This document shows positions 1 through 5,475 of a DNA stretch of 5,475 nt, piece by piece. The translations under genes were made by a program, and so were the position numbers. The DNA lies in NCBI GenBank assembly GCA_014796735.1, contig JAAVIG010000143.1, forward strand, positions 1-5,475, in the 5' to 3' direction. The notes below the pieces were generated by a model, which made no database searches, was not told where the DNA came from, and saw only the letters and a program-made list of their open reading frames with translations. Origin of the DNA: Oscillospiraceae bacterium (GTDB lineage: Bacteria; Bacillota; Clostridia; Oscillospirales; Ruminococcaceae). The first letter of the stretch is position 1. The number at the start of each line of letters is the position of its first letter.

Positions 1-4
1 AGGA
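1..4 (+). promoter_or_regulatory. Ribosome binding site of the purine nucleoside phosphorylase gene
   Basis: AGGA lies 7 bases before the ATG at position 12, the normal distance for a Shine-Dalgarno site, and supports that start. The window begins here, so the site may extend further upstream and the promoter cannot be seen. Confidence 0.6.
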
Positions 5-11
5 TAAAACA

Positions 12-848
12 ATGACGGCAGAAGAAAAACTTAACAAATGTTATGAAAGCTTTAAGGACAAGATAGATTTTAAGCCCGCGGTGGCTTTGATATTGGGCTC
101 GGGGCTTGGGGCGCTTGCCGACGAGATCGATGTTAAGGCGGTTTTGAACTACAATGAGATCGAGGGATTTCCCATGTCTACCGTTCCGGGGCATAAGGGC
201 CGCTTTGTGTTCGGATATATCGAAGATGTTCCCGTTGTGATAATGCAGGGAAGAGTGCATTATTATGAGGGCTATGATATGCATGATGTGGTTTTGCCCA
301 CAAGACTTATGCGCAAAATGGGGGCGGAGGTATTGTTTTTAACAAACGCCTCGGGTGCGGCAAACCCCGATTTTTCAGCGGGGGATTTTATGCTTATAAC
401 CGATCAGATAGCCAATTTTGTTCCCAGTCCTCTTATAGGCGCGAATTTTGAATCTCTCGGAACGCGTTTTCCCGATATGAGCGAAATATACAATAAAAAG
501 CTTAGGGAGATAGTTAAGAAAACCGCTGAAGACTTGGGAATAAAGCTTCAAGAGGGCGTGTATATTCAGCTCACGGGCCCCAACTTTGAATCTCCCTCCG
601 AGGTCAGAATGTGCAGAATGTTAGGCGCGGACGCTATCGGAATGAGCACCGCCTGTGAAGCGATAGCGGCGAATCACGCGGGTATGAAGATCGTAGGTAT
701 AAGCTGTGTGGCGAATTTAGGCTGCGGGCTTACCGATACTCCTCTTACTCATAAGGAAGTTATTGAAGCTGCAGACAAGGCAGCGCCATTGTTTAAAAAG
801 CTTATAAGAGCCTCGATAAAGAATATTTACAATGAAGGCTTAAAATAA
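12..848 (+). CDS. punA: Purine nucleoside phosphorylase, trimeric 6-oxopurine type (PNP family I)
   Basis: This cytosolic enzyme splits (deoxy)inosine or guanosine with phosphate into the free base and (deoxy)ribose 1-phosphate. The 278-residue protein has the usual family length and is complete. Visible motifs in order are the phosphate loop GSGLG (29-33, Ser30), VPGH (58-61), GRVHYYEGY (80-88, with Arg81, His83 and Tyr85), TNASG (111-115), GPNFES (189-194, Glu193), GMST (210-213) and Asn235. Glu193 and Asn235 match the pair that reads 6-oxopurines in human PNP (Glu201, Asn243), and His247 matches His257, which faces the ribose 5'-OH. These argue against a classical MTA phosphorylase. Several pocket-lining stretches differ from the usual family consensus as I remember it: DQIANF at 131-136, STACE at 212-216 and CVANLGCG at 232-239. 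The stop codon abuts the mtnA start. The context suggests it cleaves the inosine-type product of the deaminase encoded two genes downstream, but ordinary inosine/guanosine salvage is equally compatible with the residues. Confidence 0.93.
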   Translation: MTAEEKLNKCYESFKDKIDFKPAVALILGSGLGALADEIDVKAVLNYNEIEGFPMSTVPGHKGRFVFGYIEDVPVVIMQGRVHYYEGYDMHDVVLPTRLMRKMGAEVLFLTNASGAANPDFSAGDFMLITDQIANFVPSPLIGANFESLGTRFPDMSEIYNKKLREIVKKTAEDLGIKLQEGVYIQLTGPNFESPSEVRMCRMLGADAIGMSTACEAIAANHAGMKIVGISCVANLGCGLTDTPLTHKEVIEAADKAAPLFKKLIRASIKNIYNEGLK

Positions 849-1916
849 ATGACGGGAACGGAAAATTGCTTTTTTGAAAATGTACGTTTGTCGGAGGACT
901 CGGACAGCGTTGTTATTATCGATCAGACGCTGCTGCCTGGTAAAGAGGTTTATCTGAAGCTTAAAACTCCCGAGGAGTTTTACAGAGCGATAAACACGCT
1001 TCAGGTTCGAGGCGCGCCTGCGATAGGTATTTGCGCGGGATTTGCGCTGGCTGTTATCGCAAGGGGATTTTCCTTAAGCTCCGAAGAAGAGTTTTTTTCA
1101 CAGCTTCGCGGCGTAAAGGAGTATCTTAATTCGGCACGCCCTACTGCCGTTAATTTAAGCCGGGCACTGGATTTAGTGGAAAAAGCGGCTTTATCCGCGG
1201 CGGGGAGCGGTGTATCGGAAATACTTGAAGCAATGCTTAAGGAAAGCAGGTTGATACAGCTTGAGGACGCGGAAATGTGCCGCAAAATTTCGGAGTACGG
1301 CTTATCCTTGGTTAAAAACGGATACGGTATTTTAACTCACTGCAACGCGGGGCCTTTGGCCACATCAAGGTACGGTACGGGGCTTGGCACTTTATTTTTG
1401 GGAAAAGAGCGCGGATATGAATTTCATGTTTATTCCGACGAGACGCGCCCTCTTTTACAGGGGGCAAGGATTACCGCATACGAATTGAACCGCGCGGGTA
1501 TTGATGTTACGGTTATCTGTGACAATATGGCAAGCATTGTTATGAAGCAGGGTAAGATCAACGCCTGTTTTGTGGGTTGCGACCGTGTGGCGGCTAACGG
1601 AGATACCGCAAATAAAATAGGTACAAGCGGCGCGGCGGTTCTCGCCAAGCATTACAATATTCCGTTTTACGTTTTCTGCCCCTCCTCCACGATCGATTTT
1701 AACTGCGCGACCGGTAATGAGATCGTAATTGAGGAGCGTTCGGGAGAGGAGATCGGAAGCTTATATTTTGAAGAGCCCGTTGTACCAAAGGGCGTTAAGT
1801 GCTACAACCCGTCCTTTGACGTGACGGATAATGAACTGATAACGGCTATCGTTACCGAACGGGGAATCTGCAAGGCTCCTTATTCGGAAAGCCTTGCCGC
1901 TTTGTTTTGCAAATAA
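849..1916 (+). CDS. mtnA: S-methyl-5-thioribose-1-phosphate isomerase (MtnA)
   Basis: MtnA converts the aldose 5-methylthioribose 1-phosphate into the ketose 5-methylthioribulose 1-phosphate in methionine salvage. The 355 residues are close to the family norm. Family signatures run throughout: DQTLLPG (25-31), VRGAPAIG (53-60), SARPTAVNL (95-103), THCNAG (163-168), SDETRPLLQGAR (196-207), CDNMAS (224-229), GCDRVAANGD (243-252) and NKIGT (255-259). Cys165 and Asp245 correspond to the catalytic pair Cys160/Asp240 of the Bacillus subtilis enzyme. The fold is shared with eIF2B-like proteins and ribose-1,5-bisphosphate isomerase, but the QTLLPG region and overall motif set favour MtnA. The ATG directly follows the phosphorylase TAA with no intervening base and only a weak AAGG at 835-838, so translation probably depends on ribosomes arriving from the gene upstream. 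Known MtnA enzymes also accept 5-deoxyribose 1-phosphate, which leaves the physiological substrate open. Confidence 0.95.
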   Translation: MTGTENCFFENVRLSEDSDSVVIIDQTLLPGKEVYLKLKTPEEFYRAINTLQVRGAPAIGICAGFALAVIARGFSLSSEEEFFSQLRGVKEYLNSARPTAVNLSRALDLVEKAALSAAGSGVSEILEAMLKESRLIQLEDAEMCRKISEYGLSLVKNGYGILTHCNAGPLATSRYGTGLGTLFLGKERGYEFHVYSDETRPLLQGARITAYELNRAGIDVTVICDNMASIVMKQGKINACFVGCDRVAANGDTANKIGTSGAAVLAKHYNIPFYVFCPSSTIDFNCATGNEIVIEERSGEEIGSLYFEEPVVPKGVKCYNPSFDVTDNELITAIVTERGICKAPYSESLAALFCK

Positions 1917-1921
1917 TTAGG

Positions 1922-1927
1922 AAAGGA
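1922..1927 (+). promoter_or_regulatory. Ribosome binding site of the deaminase gene
   Basis: AAAGGA lies in the 24-base gap after mtnA, 13 bases before the ATG at 1941. The spacing is longer than ideal. No nearer ATG, GTG or TTG start fits the frame between the site and 1941, and the protein aligns with the family from its first residues, so 1941 is kept as the start. Confidence 0.5.
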
Positions 1928-1940
1928 TCACAAAAAGACT

Positions 1941-3212
1941 ATGAATATCAGATTTTATAACGCAAGAATAATGACAGCCGAAAAGGACTGCGGGATAATT
2001 AACGGAGAGCTTCACACAAGCGGGAATACGATCGAATATGCGGGAACAGACCCGAAAAGCGGCGTGTTTGACAGAGAGATCGACTGCGGTGGGAACCTGA
2101 TAATACCCGGCTTTAAAAACGCTCATACTCATTCCGCAATGACTTTTCTGCGTTCCTACGCCGATGATCTGCCTTTGCAGGACTGGCTTTTCAACAAGGT
2201 TTTCCCCCGTGAGGACAAGCTTACTCCCGATGATGTATATTGGCTCACCAAGCTTGCGGTAATGGAATATCTCAGCAGCGGCATTACGTCCTGTTTTGAT
2301 ATGTACTTTTTTGCGGATGCCATTGCCTCTGCCGCTGTAGATACGGGCTTCAGATTAGTGCTTTGCGGCTCGATAAGCGGAGCACCCGAAAATGTTAACC
2401 GTATAAACAAAGAATATGAAAAATTCGCTCATTCTAAATATAACGAGCTGATCTCGTATCAGCTTGGCTTTCACGCGGAATATACCGCTTCCCTCGATCT
2501 GCTAAAGGAGGTCGGCAAGCTGTCTCAAACCTTAAAGTCTCCCGTATACACTCATAACAGCGAAACCGAAAAGGAGGTCAAGGAGTGTAAGGAACGCCAC
2601 GGAATTAGCCCTACCGCTTTGTTTGAAGACTTAGGAATGTTTAATTACGGTGGCGGCGGTTTCCACTGTGTTTATTTTGACGATAACGACATGGAGATAT
2701 TTAAGCGCAGAGGACTTTGGGCTGTTACCAATCCCGCTTCAAACACAAAGCTTGCCAGCGGTATCGCTCCTATCTGTGAAATGCAGAAAAAGGGAATTAA
2801 CCTTGCCATAGGAACCGACGGCGCGGCAAGCAACAACTGCCTTGATATGTTCAGAGAAATGTTTTTGGTCACCGGGCTTCAGAAGCTTAGGCAAAAGGAT
2901 GCCGCGGCATGCGACGCGGACAGCGTTCTGCAAATGGCGGTCAAGGGCGGCGCGCTGGCTATGGGGCTTGACGACTGCGACTGCATAAAGGCGGGCAAAA
3001 AGGCGGATCTGGTTTTGATTGACCTTGATCAGCCCAATATGCAGCCGCTGAACAATATCGGCAAAAATCTTGTTTACAGCGGCAGTAAAAGCAATGTGAA
3101 GCTTACAATGGTAAACGGTAAGATACTTTACGAAAACGGAGAATATTTTATCGGAGAGCAGCCGCGGGATATTTATAAAAAGGCAAACGAGCTTGCGGAA
3201 AAATTAAGATGA
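1941..3212 (+). CDS. mtaD: 5'-methylthioadenosine/S-adenosylhomocysteine deaminase (amidohydrolase superfamily)
   Basis: This cytosolic metal-dependent enzyme is predicted to remove the 6-amino group of MTA, SAH or related adenosines, giving the inosine analogue and ammonia. The 423-residue protein is full length and resembles Thermotoga maritima TM0936 along its whole length as I recall that sequence. The metal ligands are His62 and His64 in AHTHSAM (61-67), His205 in THNSE (204-208) and Asp293 in GTDGAASNN (291-299). Glu208 and His242 (FHCVYF) are the expected catalytic residues, and His178 fits the substrate-contacting histidine. Other shared blocks are DWLFNKVFP (81-89), NPASNTKLASGIAP (264-277) and the closing beta-sandwich stretch KADLVLIDLD (354-363). 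The family also contains 5'-deoxyadenosine deaminase (DadD) and, further away, guanine and chlorotriazine hydrolases. Placement beside mtnA and a phosphorylase is the main reason to favour MTA or 5'-deoxyadenosine. Its TGA stop overlaps the cca start. Confidence 0.88.
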   Translation: MNIRFYNARIMTAEKDCGIINGELHTSGNTIEYAGTDPKSGVFDREIDCGGNLIIPGFKNAHTHSAMTFLRSYADDLPLQDWLFNKVFPREDKLTPDDVYWLTKLAVMEYLSSGITSCFDMYFFADAIASAAVDTGFRLVLCGSISGAPENVNRINKEYEKFAHSKYNELISYQLGFHAEYTASLDLLKEVGKLSQTLKSPVYTHNSETEKEVKECKERHGISPTALFEDLGMFNYGGGGFHCVYFDDNDMEIFKRRGLWAVTNPASNTKLASGIAPICEMQKKGINLAIGTDGAASNNCLDMFREMFLVTGLQKLRQKDAAACDADSVLQMAVKGGALAMGLDDCDCIKAGKKADLVLIDLDQPNMQPLNNIGKNLVYSGSKSNVKLTMVNGKILYENGEYFIGEQPRDIYKKANELAEKLR

Positions 3213-4549
3213 TCGATATTAAATTTCCCGAATATGCCGAAGGACTTATTGAAAGGCTTGAAAACAGCGGATTTGAAGCCTACGGAGTGGGCGGCTGCGT
3301 TCGCAATCCTTTAATGGGTCTGCCCGTTTCCGATTACGACATAACCACGTCTGCGCTGCCCGAGGAAACAGAGCAAGTGTTTCGTGATATGAAAATCGTT
3401 GAAACAGGGCTTAAACACGGCACGGTAACGGTGGTTTCAAAGGACGGCTCGGCGGAAATTACAACTTACCGCACCGACGGGCAGTATAAAGACCGCAGAC
3501 ACCCCGAAAATGTTAAGTTTACTCTCAGTCTTGAAGAAGACCTCGCAAGGCGTGATTTTACCGTAAATGCCGTTGCTTATTCAAAATCAAAGGGAATCGT
3601 TGATCTGTACGGCGGTGTTGATGATCTGAACAAGAGGATTTTGCGCTGTGTGGGAAACGCGGGAAAACGTTTTGAAGAGGACGCTTTAAGAATAATGCGC
3701 GGGCTTCGTTTCATGTCGGTATACGGCTTTGTTCCCGACGGTGATACCGAGACTGCGCTGCATGAAAAAAGGGAGCTGTTAAAGGAAATATCGCCGGAAA
3801 GAATAAGCTGTGAGCTTTCCAAGCTTTTATGCGGTCGATCGGAATATCTTTCAAGGGTGCTGCGCGAATATCGGGATATTTTTTCGGTAATTATTCCCGA
3901 GATTGCGGAATGTCACGGTTTTGAACAGCATACCCATTATCATGACCGCGACGTTTGGGAGCATACCATAGCCGCTCTTTGCAGTATCGAGCCCAAAGCT
4001 CATTTAAGGCTTACAATGCTTTTTCACGACTTGGGAAAACCGCCCTGCTACCAATTTTATAACGGAGAGGGTCATTTTAAGGGTCATGCCGCCGTCAGCA
4101 GGGATATATGCGAAAGAACTCTTGCAAGATTGCGTTACGATGGGAATACAGTAAAGAAAACCGTTTTTTTGGTGGAACGTCACGATATGCCTATGAATGA
4201 CGACCCCGTAATGATAAAAAAGCATTTGAACAGATTCGGCGAGGAGCTTTATTTTGATTTGTTAAAGGTTCATATTGCCGATGACAGTGCAAAAGCACCT
4301 GCCGCAGCAAATCGCATTGCCGTTTACTATTCGGCGGCGGAGACTGCCGAAAGAATATTAAGCGAAAAGGAATGTTTTTCTTTGAAGAATCTTGCGGTTA
4401 ACGGCAGCGATATGATCAAGCTGGGATTTAAGGGTGTTGAGATAGGCGAAAAGCTTGATTTTCTGCTGAACGCGGTTATTGAGGGAAAATGCACCAATTC
4501 TTGCGATGAACTATTAAAATATGCTATGAAGAGTAAGAATATTGATTAA
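3209..4549 (+). CDS. cca: CCA-adding tRNA nucleotidyltransferase, class II, with HD domain
   Basis: This enzyme builds or repairs the 3'-CCA end of tRNAs from CTP and ATP without a template. The 446 residues cover a complete protein. The head domain has GVGGCVRN (26-33) and the metal-binding DYD (Asp42, Asp44), then GLKHGTV (67-73), TYRTDGQYKDRRHPENV (86-102, flexible-loop region) and the ribose-selecting EEDLARRDFT (109-118). Next come DLYGG (132-136), RCVGNAGKRF (146-155) and the base-reading helix EDALRIMR (157-164), where Asp158 and Arg161 pair with the incoming nucleotide. A C-terminal HD phosphohydrolase domain has His252, HDLGK (273-277), KGH (291-293) and ERHD (323-326), so its metal site looks intact. 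All motifs needed for adding both C and A are present, which argues against a CC-only or A-only enzyme. It overlaps the preceding gene by ATGA and has only a weak GGA 9 to 11 bases upstream, pointing to translational coupling. Confidence 0.95.
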   Translation: MIDIKFPEYAEGLIERLENSGFEAYGVGGCVRNPLMGLPVSDYDITTSALPEETEQVFRDMKIVETGLKHGTVTVVSKDGSAEITTYRTDGQYKDRRHPENVKFTLSLEEDLARRDFTVNAVAYSKSKGIVDLYGGVDDLNKRILRCVGNAGKRFEEDALRIMRGLRFMSVYGFVPDGDTETALHEKRELLKEISPERISCELSKLLCGRSEYLSRVLREYRDIFSVIIPEIAECHGFEQHTHYHDRDVWEHTIAALCSIEPKAHLRLTMLFHDLGKPPCYQFYNGEGHFKGHAAVSRDICERTLARLRYDGNTVKKTVFLVERHDMPMNDDPVMIKKHLNRFGEELYFDLLKVHIADDSAKAPAAANRIAVYYSAAETAERILSEKECFSLKNLAVNGSDMIKLGFKGVEIGEKLDFLLNAVIEGKCTNSCDELLKYAMKSKNID

Positions 4550-4580
4550 GATATTTTAAATAATCACGGAAATATTCTTA
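4534..4580 (+). repeat. Perfect 10-base inverted repeat spanning the cca stop codon
   Basis: TAAGAATATT at 4534-4543 is the exact reverse complement of AATATTCTTA at 4571-4580. Inside it, GATTA at 4544-4548 can pair with TAATC at 4561-4565, leaving the five bases ACGGA (4566-4570) bulged and a 12-base loop. The cca stop codon (4547-4549) sits at the inner stem. On the + strand it is followed by an A-run, not a T-run, so it is not a canonical Rho-independent terminator. The stem is nearly all A-T and would be weak. It could be a 3'-end RNA structure, a protein site before mreB, or chance in AT-rich DNA. Confidence 0.45.
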
Positions 4581-4603
4581 TAAAAAAATGTTAAAAATAA
4601 AAT
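4575..4603 (+). promoter_or_regulatory. Weak promoter candidate before mreB
   Basis: TAAAAT at 4598-4603 matches five of six bases of a sigma-A -10 box, with a poor -35-like TTCTTA 17 bases upstream at 4575-4580. An alternative -10, TATAAA at 4579-4584, has only TTAAAT as its -35. The gap is AT-rich, so such matches arise easily. The change of function from tRNA maturation to cell shape makes a separate promoter plausible, but read-through is not excluded. Confidence 0.25.
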
Positions 4604-4616
4604 GCGGAGACAGCTG

Positions 4617-4622
4617 AAAGGA
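4617..4622 (+). promoter_or_regulatory. Ribosome binding site of the mreB-type gene
   Basis: AAAGGA, within the purine run GAAAGGAAG, lies 9 bases before the ATG at 4632. It decides the start. An in-frame ATG at 4602 would add ten residues but has no Shine-Dalgarno match before it, and would place this purine run inside the coding region. Confidence 0.75.
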
Positions 4623-4631
4623 AGTGGCGTT

Positions 4632-5475
4632 ATGTCGTCGGTTGATATAGGAATTGACTTAGGCACTGCCAATACAATTATTACTATCGGAGGAAAGGGA
4701 ATCGTTGTAAACGAGCCAAGCGTTGTGGCGTACGACAAGAAAAAACAAAAGGTTCTTGCCGTAGGCTCCGAAGCATATAAAATGATAGGGCGCACCCCCG
4801 AATACATTATAGCCGTAAAGCCGCTTAAGGACGGAGTAATTTCGGATCACAGCACCACGGAAGCTATGGTTTCCGCCTTTATAAAAAAAGTCAGCAGCAG
4901 TATGATGCTGAAACCCAGGATAATTTTGTGCGTGCCCTCGCTTATAACCGATGTGGAAAACCGCGCGGTAATCGAAGCCGCGCTTTCGGCGGGAGCGAGA
5001 AAGGTATTTATAATAAAAGAGCCGATCGCCGCGCTCTTGGGTGCGGGAGTGGATATTTCCCGGGCAAAGGGCGCAATGGTCGTTGATATAGGGGGAGGTA
5101 CAACGGATATTGCTGTAACCTCTTTTAACGGCATTGTTAAGGATACATCTATCAAGCTTGCGGGAACAAAATTTGACGAGGCTATAATTAAATATATTTC
5201 GGCGAAATATAAGCTTATTATCGGAGAAAAAACGGCGGAGCAGACGAAAATACAGCTTGCGAACGTATTTGATCCCGATGAGACCGTAAAAATGTCGGTA
5301 AAGGGACGTAATTTGCTGAGAGGTCTGCCCGAAAGCGTTGAGATCAACGAAATGGATCTGTACGAGGCTTTGATCGACTTGGTGGAGGAGATTGCCGCGG
5401 GTATAAGGTCTGTGTTGGAGCGCACTCCCCCCGAGCTGGTGGCGGATATCTCCACCAACGGCATCGTGATGACCG
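4632..5475 (+). CDS. mreB: MreB/Mbl-type rod shape-determining actin homologue (3' end cut by window)
   Basis: This is a bacterial actin that polymerises on the inner face of the membrane and guides the elongation wall-synthesis machinery. The frame is open through 281 codons to the window end. Family members run to about 330-345 residues, so roughly the last 50-60 are missing. Motifs are the first phosphate loop DLGTANT (9-15), NEPSVVA (27-33), GRTP (53-56), PLKDGVI (64-70), the catalytic-region KEPIAA (129-134), the second phosphate loop DIGGGTTD (152-159), FDEAII (181-186), KGRNLLRGLP (224-233) and PPELVADI (266-273). The usual GGD before FDEAI is AGT here (177-179), and the stretch usually reading EIGSA is QLANVF (208-213), so it may be a paralogue (Mbl, MreBH or a lineage-specific copy) and not the main MreB. 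No transmembrane segment is visible. The start is chosen by the ribosome binding site. Confidence 0.9.
   Translation, partial: MSSVDIGIDLGTANTIITIGGKGIVVNEPSVVAYDKKKQKVLAVGSEAYKMIGRTPEYIIAVKPLKDGVISDHSTTEAMVSAFIKKVSSSMMLKPRIILCVPSLITDVENRAVIEAALSAGARKVFIIKEPIAALLGAGVDISRAKGAMVVDIGGGTTDIAVTSFNGIVKDTSIKLAGTKFDEAIIKYISAKYKLIIGEKTAEQTKIQLANVFDPDETVKMSVKGRNLLRGLPESVEINEMDLYEALIDLVEEIAAGIRSVLERTPPELVADISTNGIVMT

Noticed and set aside
12..848. Classical MTA phosphorylase (MtnP) instead of PNP
   Set aside because: MTA phosphorylases replace the Glu/Asn base-reading pair and the 5'-OH histidine. Here Glu193, Asn235 and His247 are all present as in 6-oxopurine PNPs.
1001..1285. A 94-codon open frame on the - strand within mtnA
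   Set aside because: It is opposite conserved MtnA coding sequence, and its Ser/Ala/Pro-rich product shows no family features. The same applies to the smaller reverse frames inside the deaminase and cca genes.
849..1916. Ribose-1,5-bisphosphate isomerase or eIF2B-like protein instead of MtnA
   Set aside because: These share the catalytic Cys/Asp fold, but the N-terminal DQTLLPG and VRGAPAIG regions, the length and the flanking genes match MtnA.
4571..4590. Rho-independent terminator after cca
   Set aside because: The hairpin stem is almost all A-T and the + strand continues with A7 rather than a T-run, so the defining features are missing.
4602..4631. Earlier in-frame ATG for the mreB-type gene
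   Set aside because: It would add ten residues not typical of the family, has no Shine-Dalgarno site before it, and would bury the good AAAGGA at 4617-4622 inside the gene.
4847..5464. A 205-codon open frame on the - strand
   Set aside because: It lies wholly antiparallel to the mreB-type gene, whose + strand frame has clear actin-family motifs. The reverse translation is low-complexity (Ser, Ile, Ala rich) with no recognisable domain, and it starts without a convincing ribosome binding site.

Overview
The window holds five tightly packed genes, all on the + strand, with no long gene-free stretch. The last gene is cut by the window end. Codon use, the AGGA-type ribosome binding sites, a moderate GC content (judged by eye, not computed) and the sequence flavour of the proteins suggest a Gram-positive anaerobe of the Clostridia, possibly of the Oscillospiraceae/Ruminococcaceae type. 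That placement is an inference from protein style, not a database result.

Positions 12-3212 carry three enzymes that fit together as consecutive steps of one route. They are a trimeric-type purine nucleoside phosphorylase (12-848), methylthioribose-1-phosphate isomerase MtnA (849-1916), and an amidohydrolase of the 5'-methylthioadenosine/S-adenosylhomocysteine deaminase family (1941-3212). Read as a pathway, the deaminase converts MTA (and perhaps SAH, adenosine or 5'-deoxyadenosine) to the inosine analogue. The phosphorylase splits this into hypoxanthine and a (5-modified) ribose 1-phosphate, and MtnA isomerises that to the ribulose 1-phosphate form. This is the less common deaminate-first version of MTA salvage, instead of direct cleavage by an MTA phosphorylase or nucleosidase. 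No gene for what happens after MtnA lies in the window; it could lie upstream of position 1 or elsewhere.

Positions 3209-4549 encode a class II CCA-adding tRNA nucleotidyltransferase with a C-terminal HD domain. Its start overlaps the deaminase stop in an ATGA, so a tRNA maturation gene appears translationally coupled to the salvage genes. Spacing within the first four genes is 0, 24 and -4 bases, consistent with one operon whose promoter lies before the window.

Positions 4550-4631 are an AT-rich gap of 82 bases. It contains most of an inverted repeat that begins inside the cca coding end, a weak promoter candidate and a good ribosome binding site. After it begins an MreB/Mbl-type actin homologue (4632 to the window end, 281 codons seen), which belongs to cell shape and wall synthesis rather than to salvage. 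The most interesting point is the metabolic trio and what its real substrate is.
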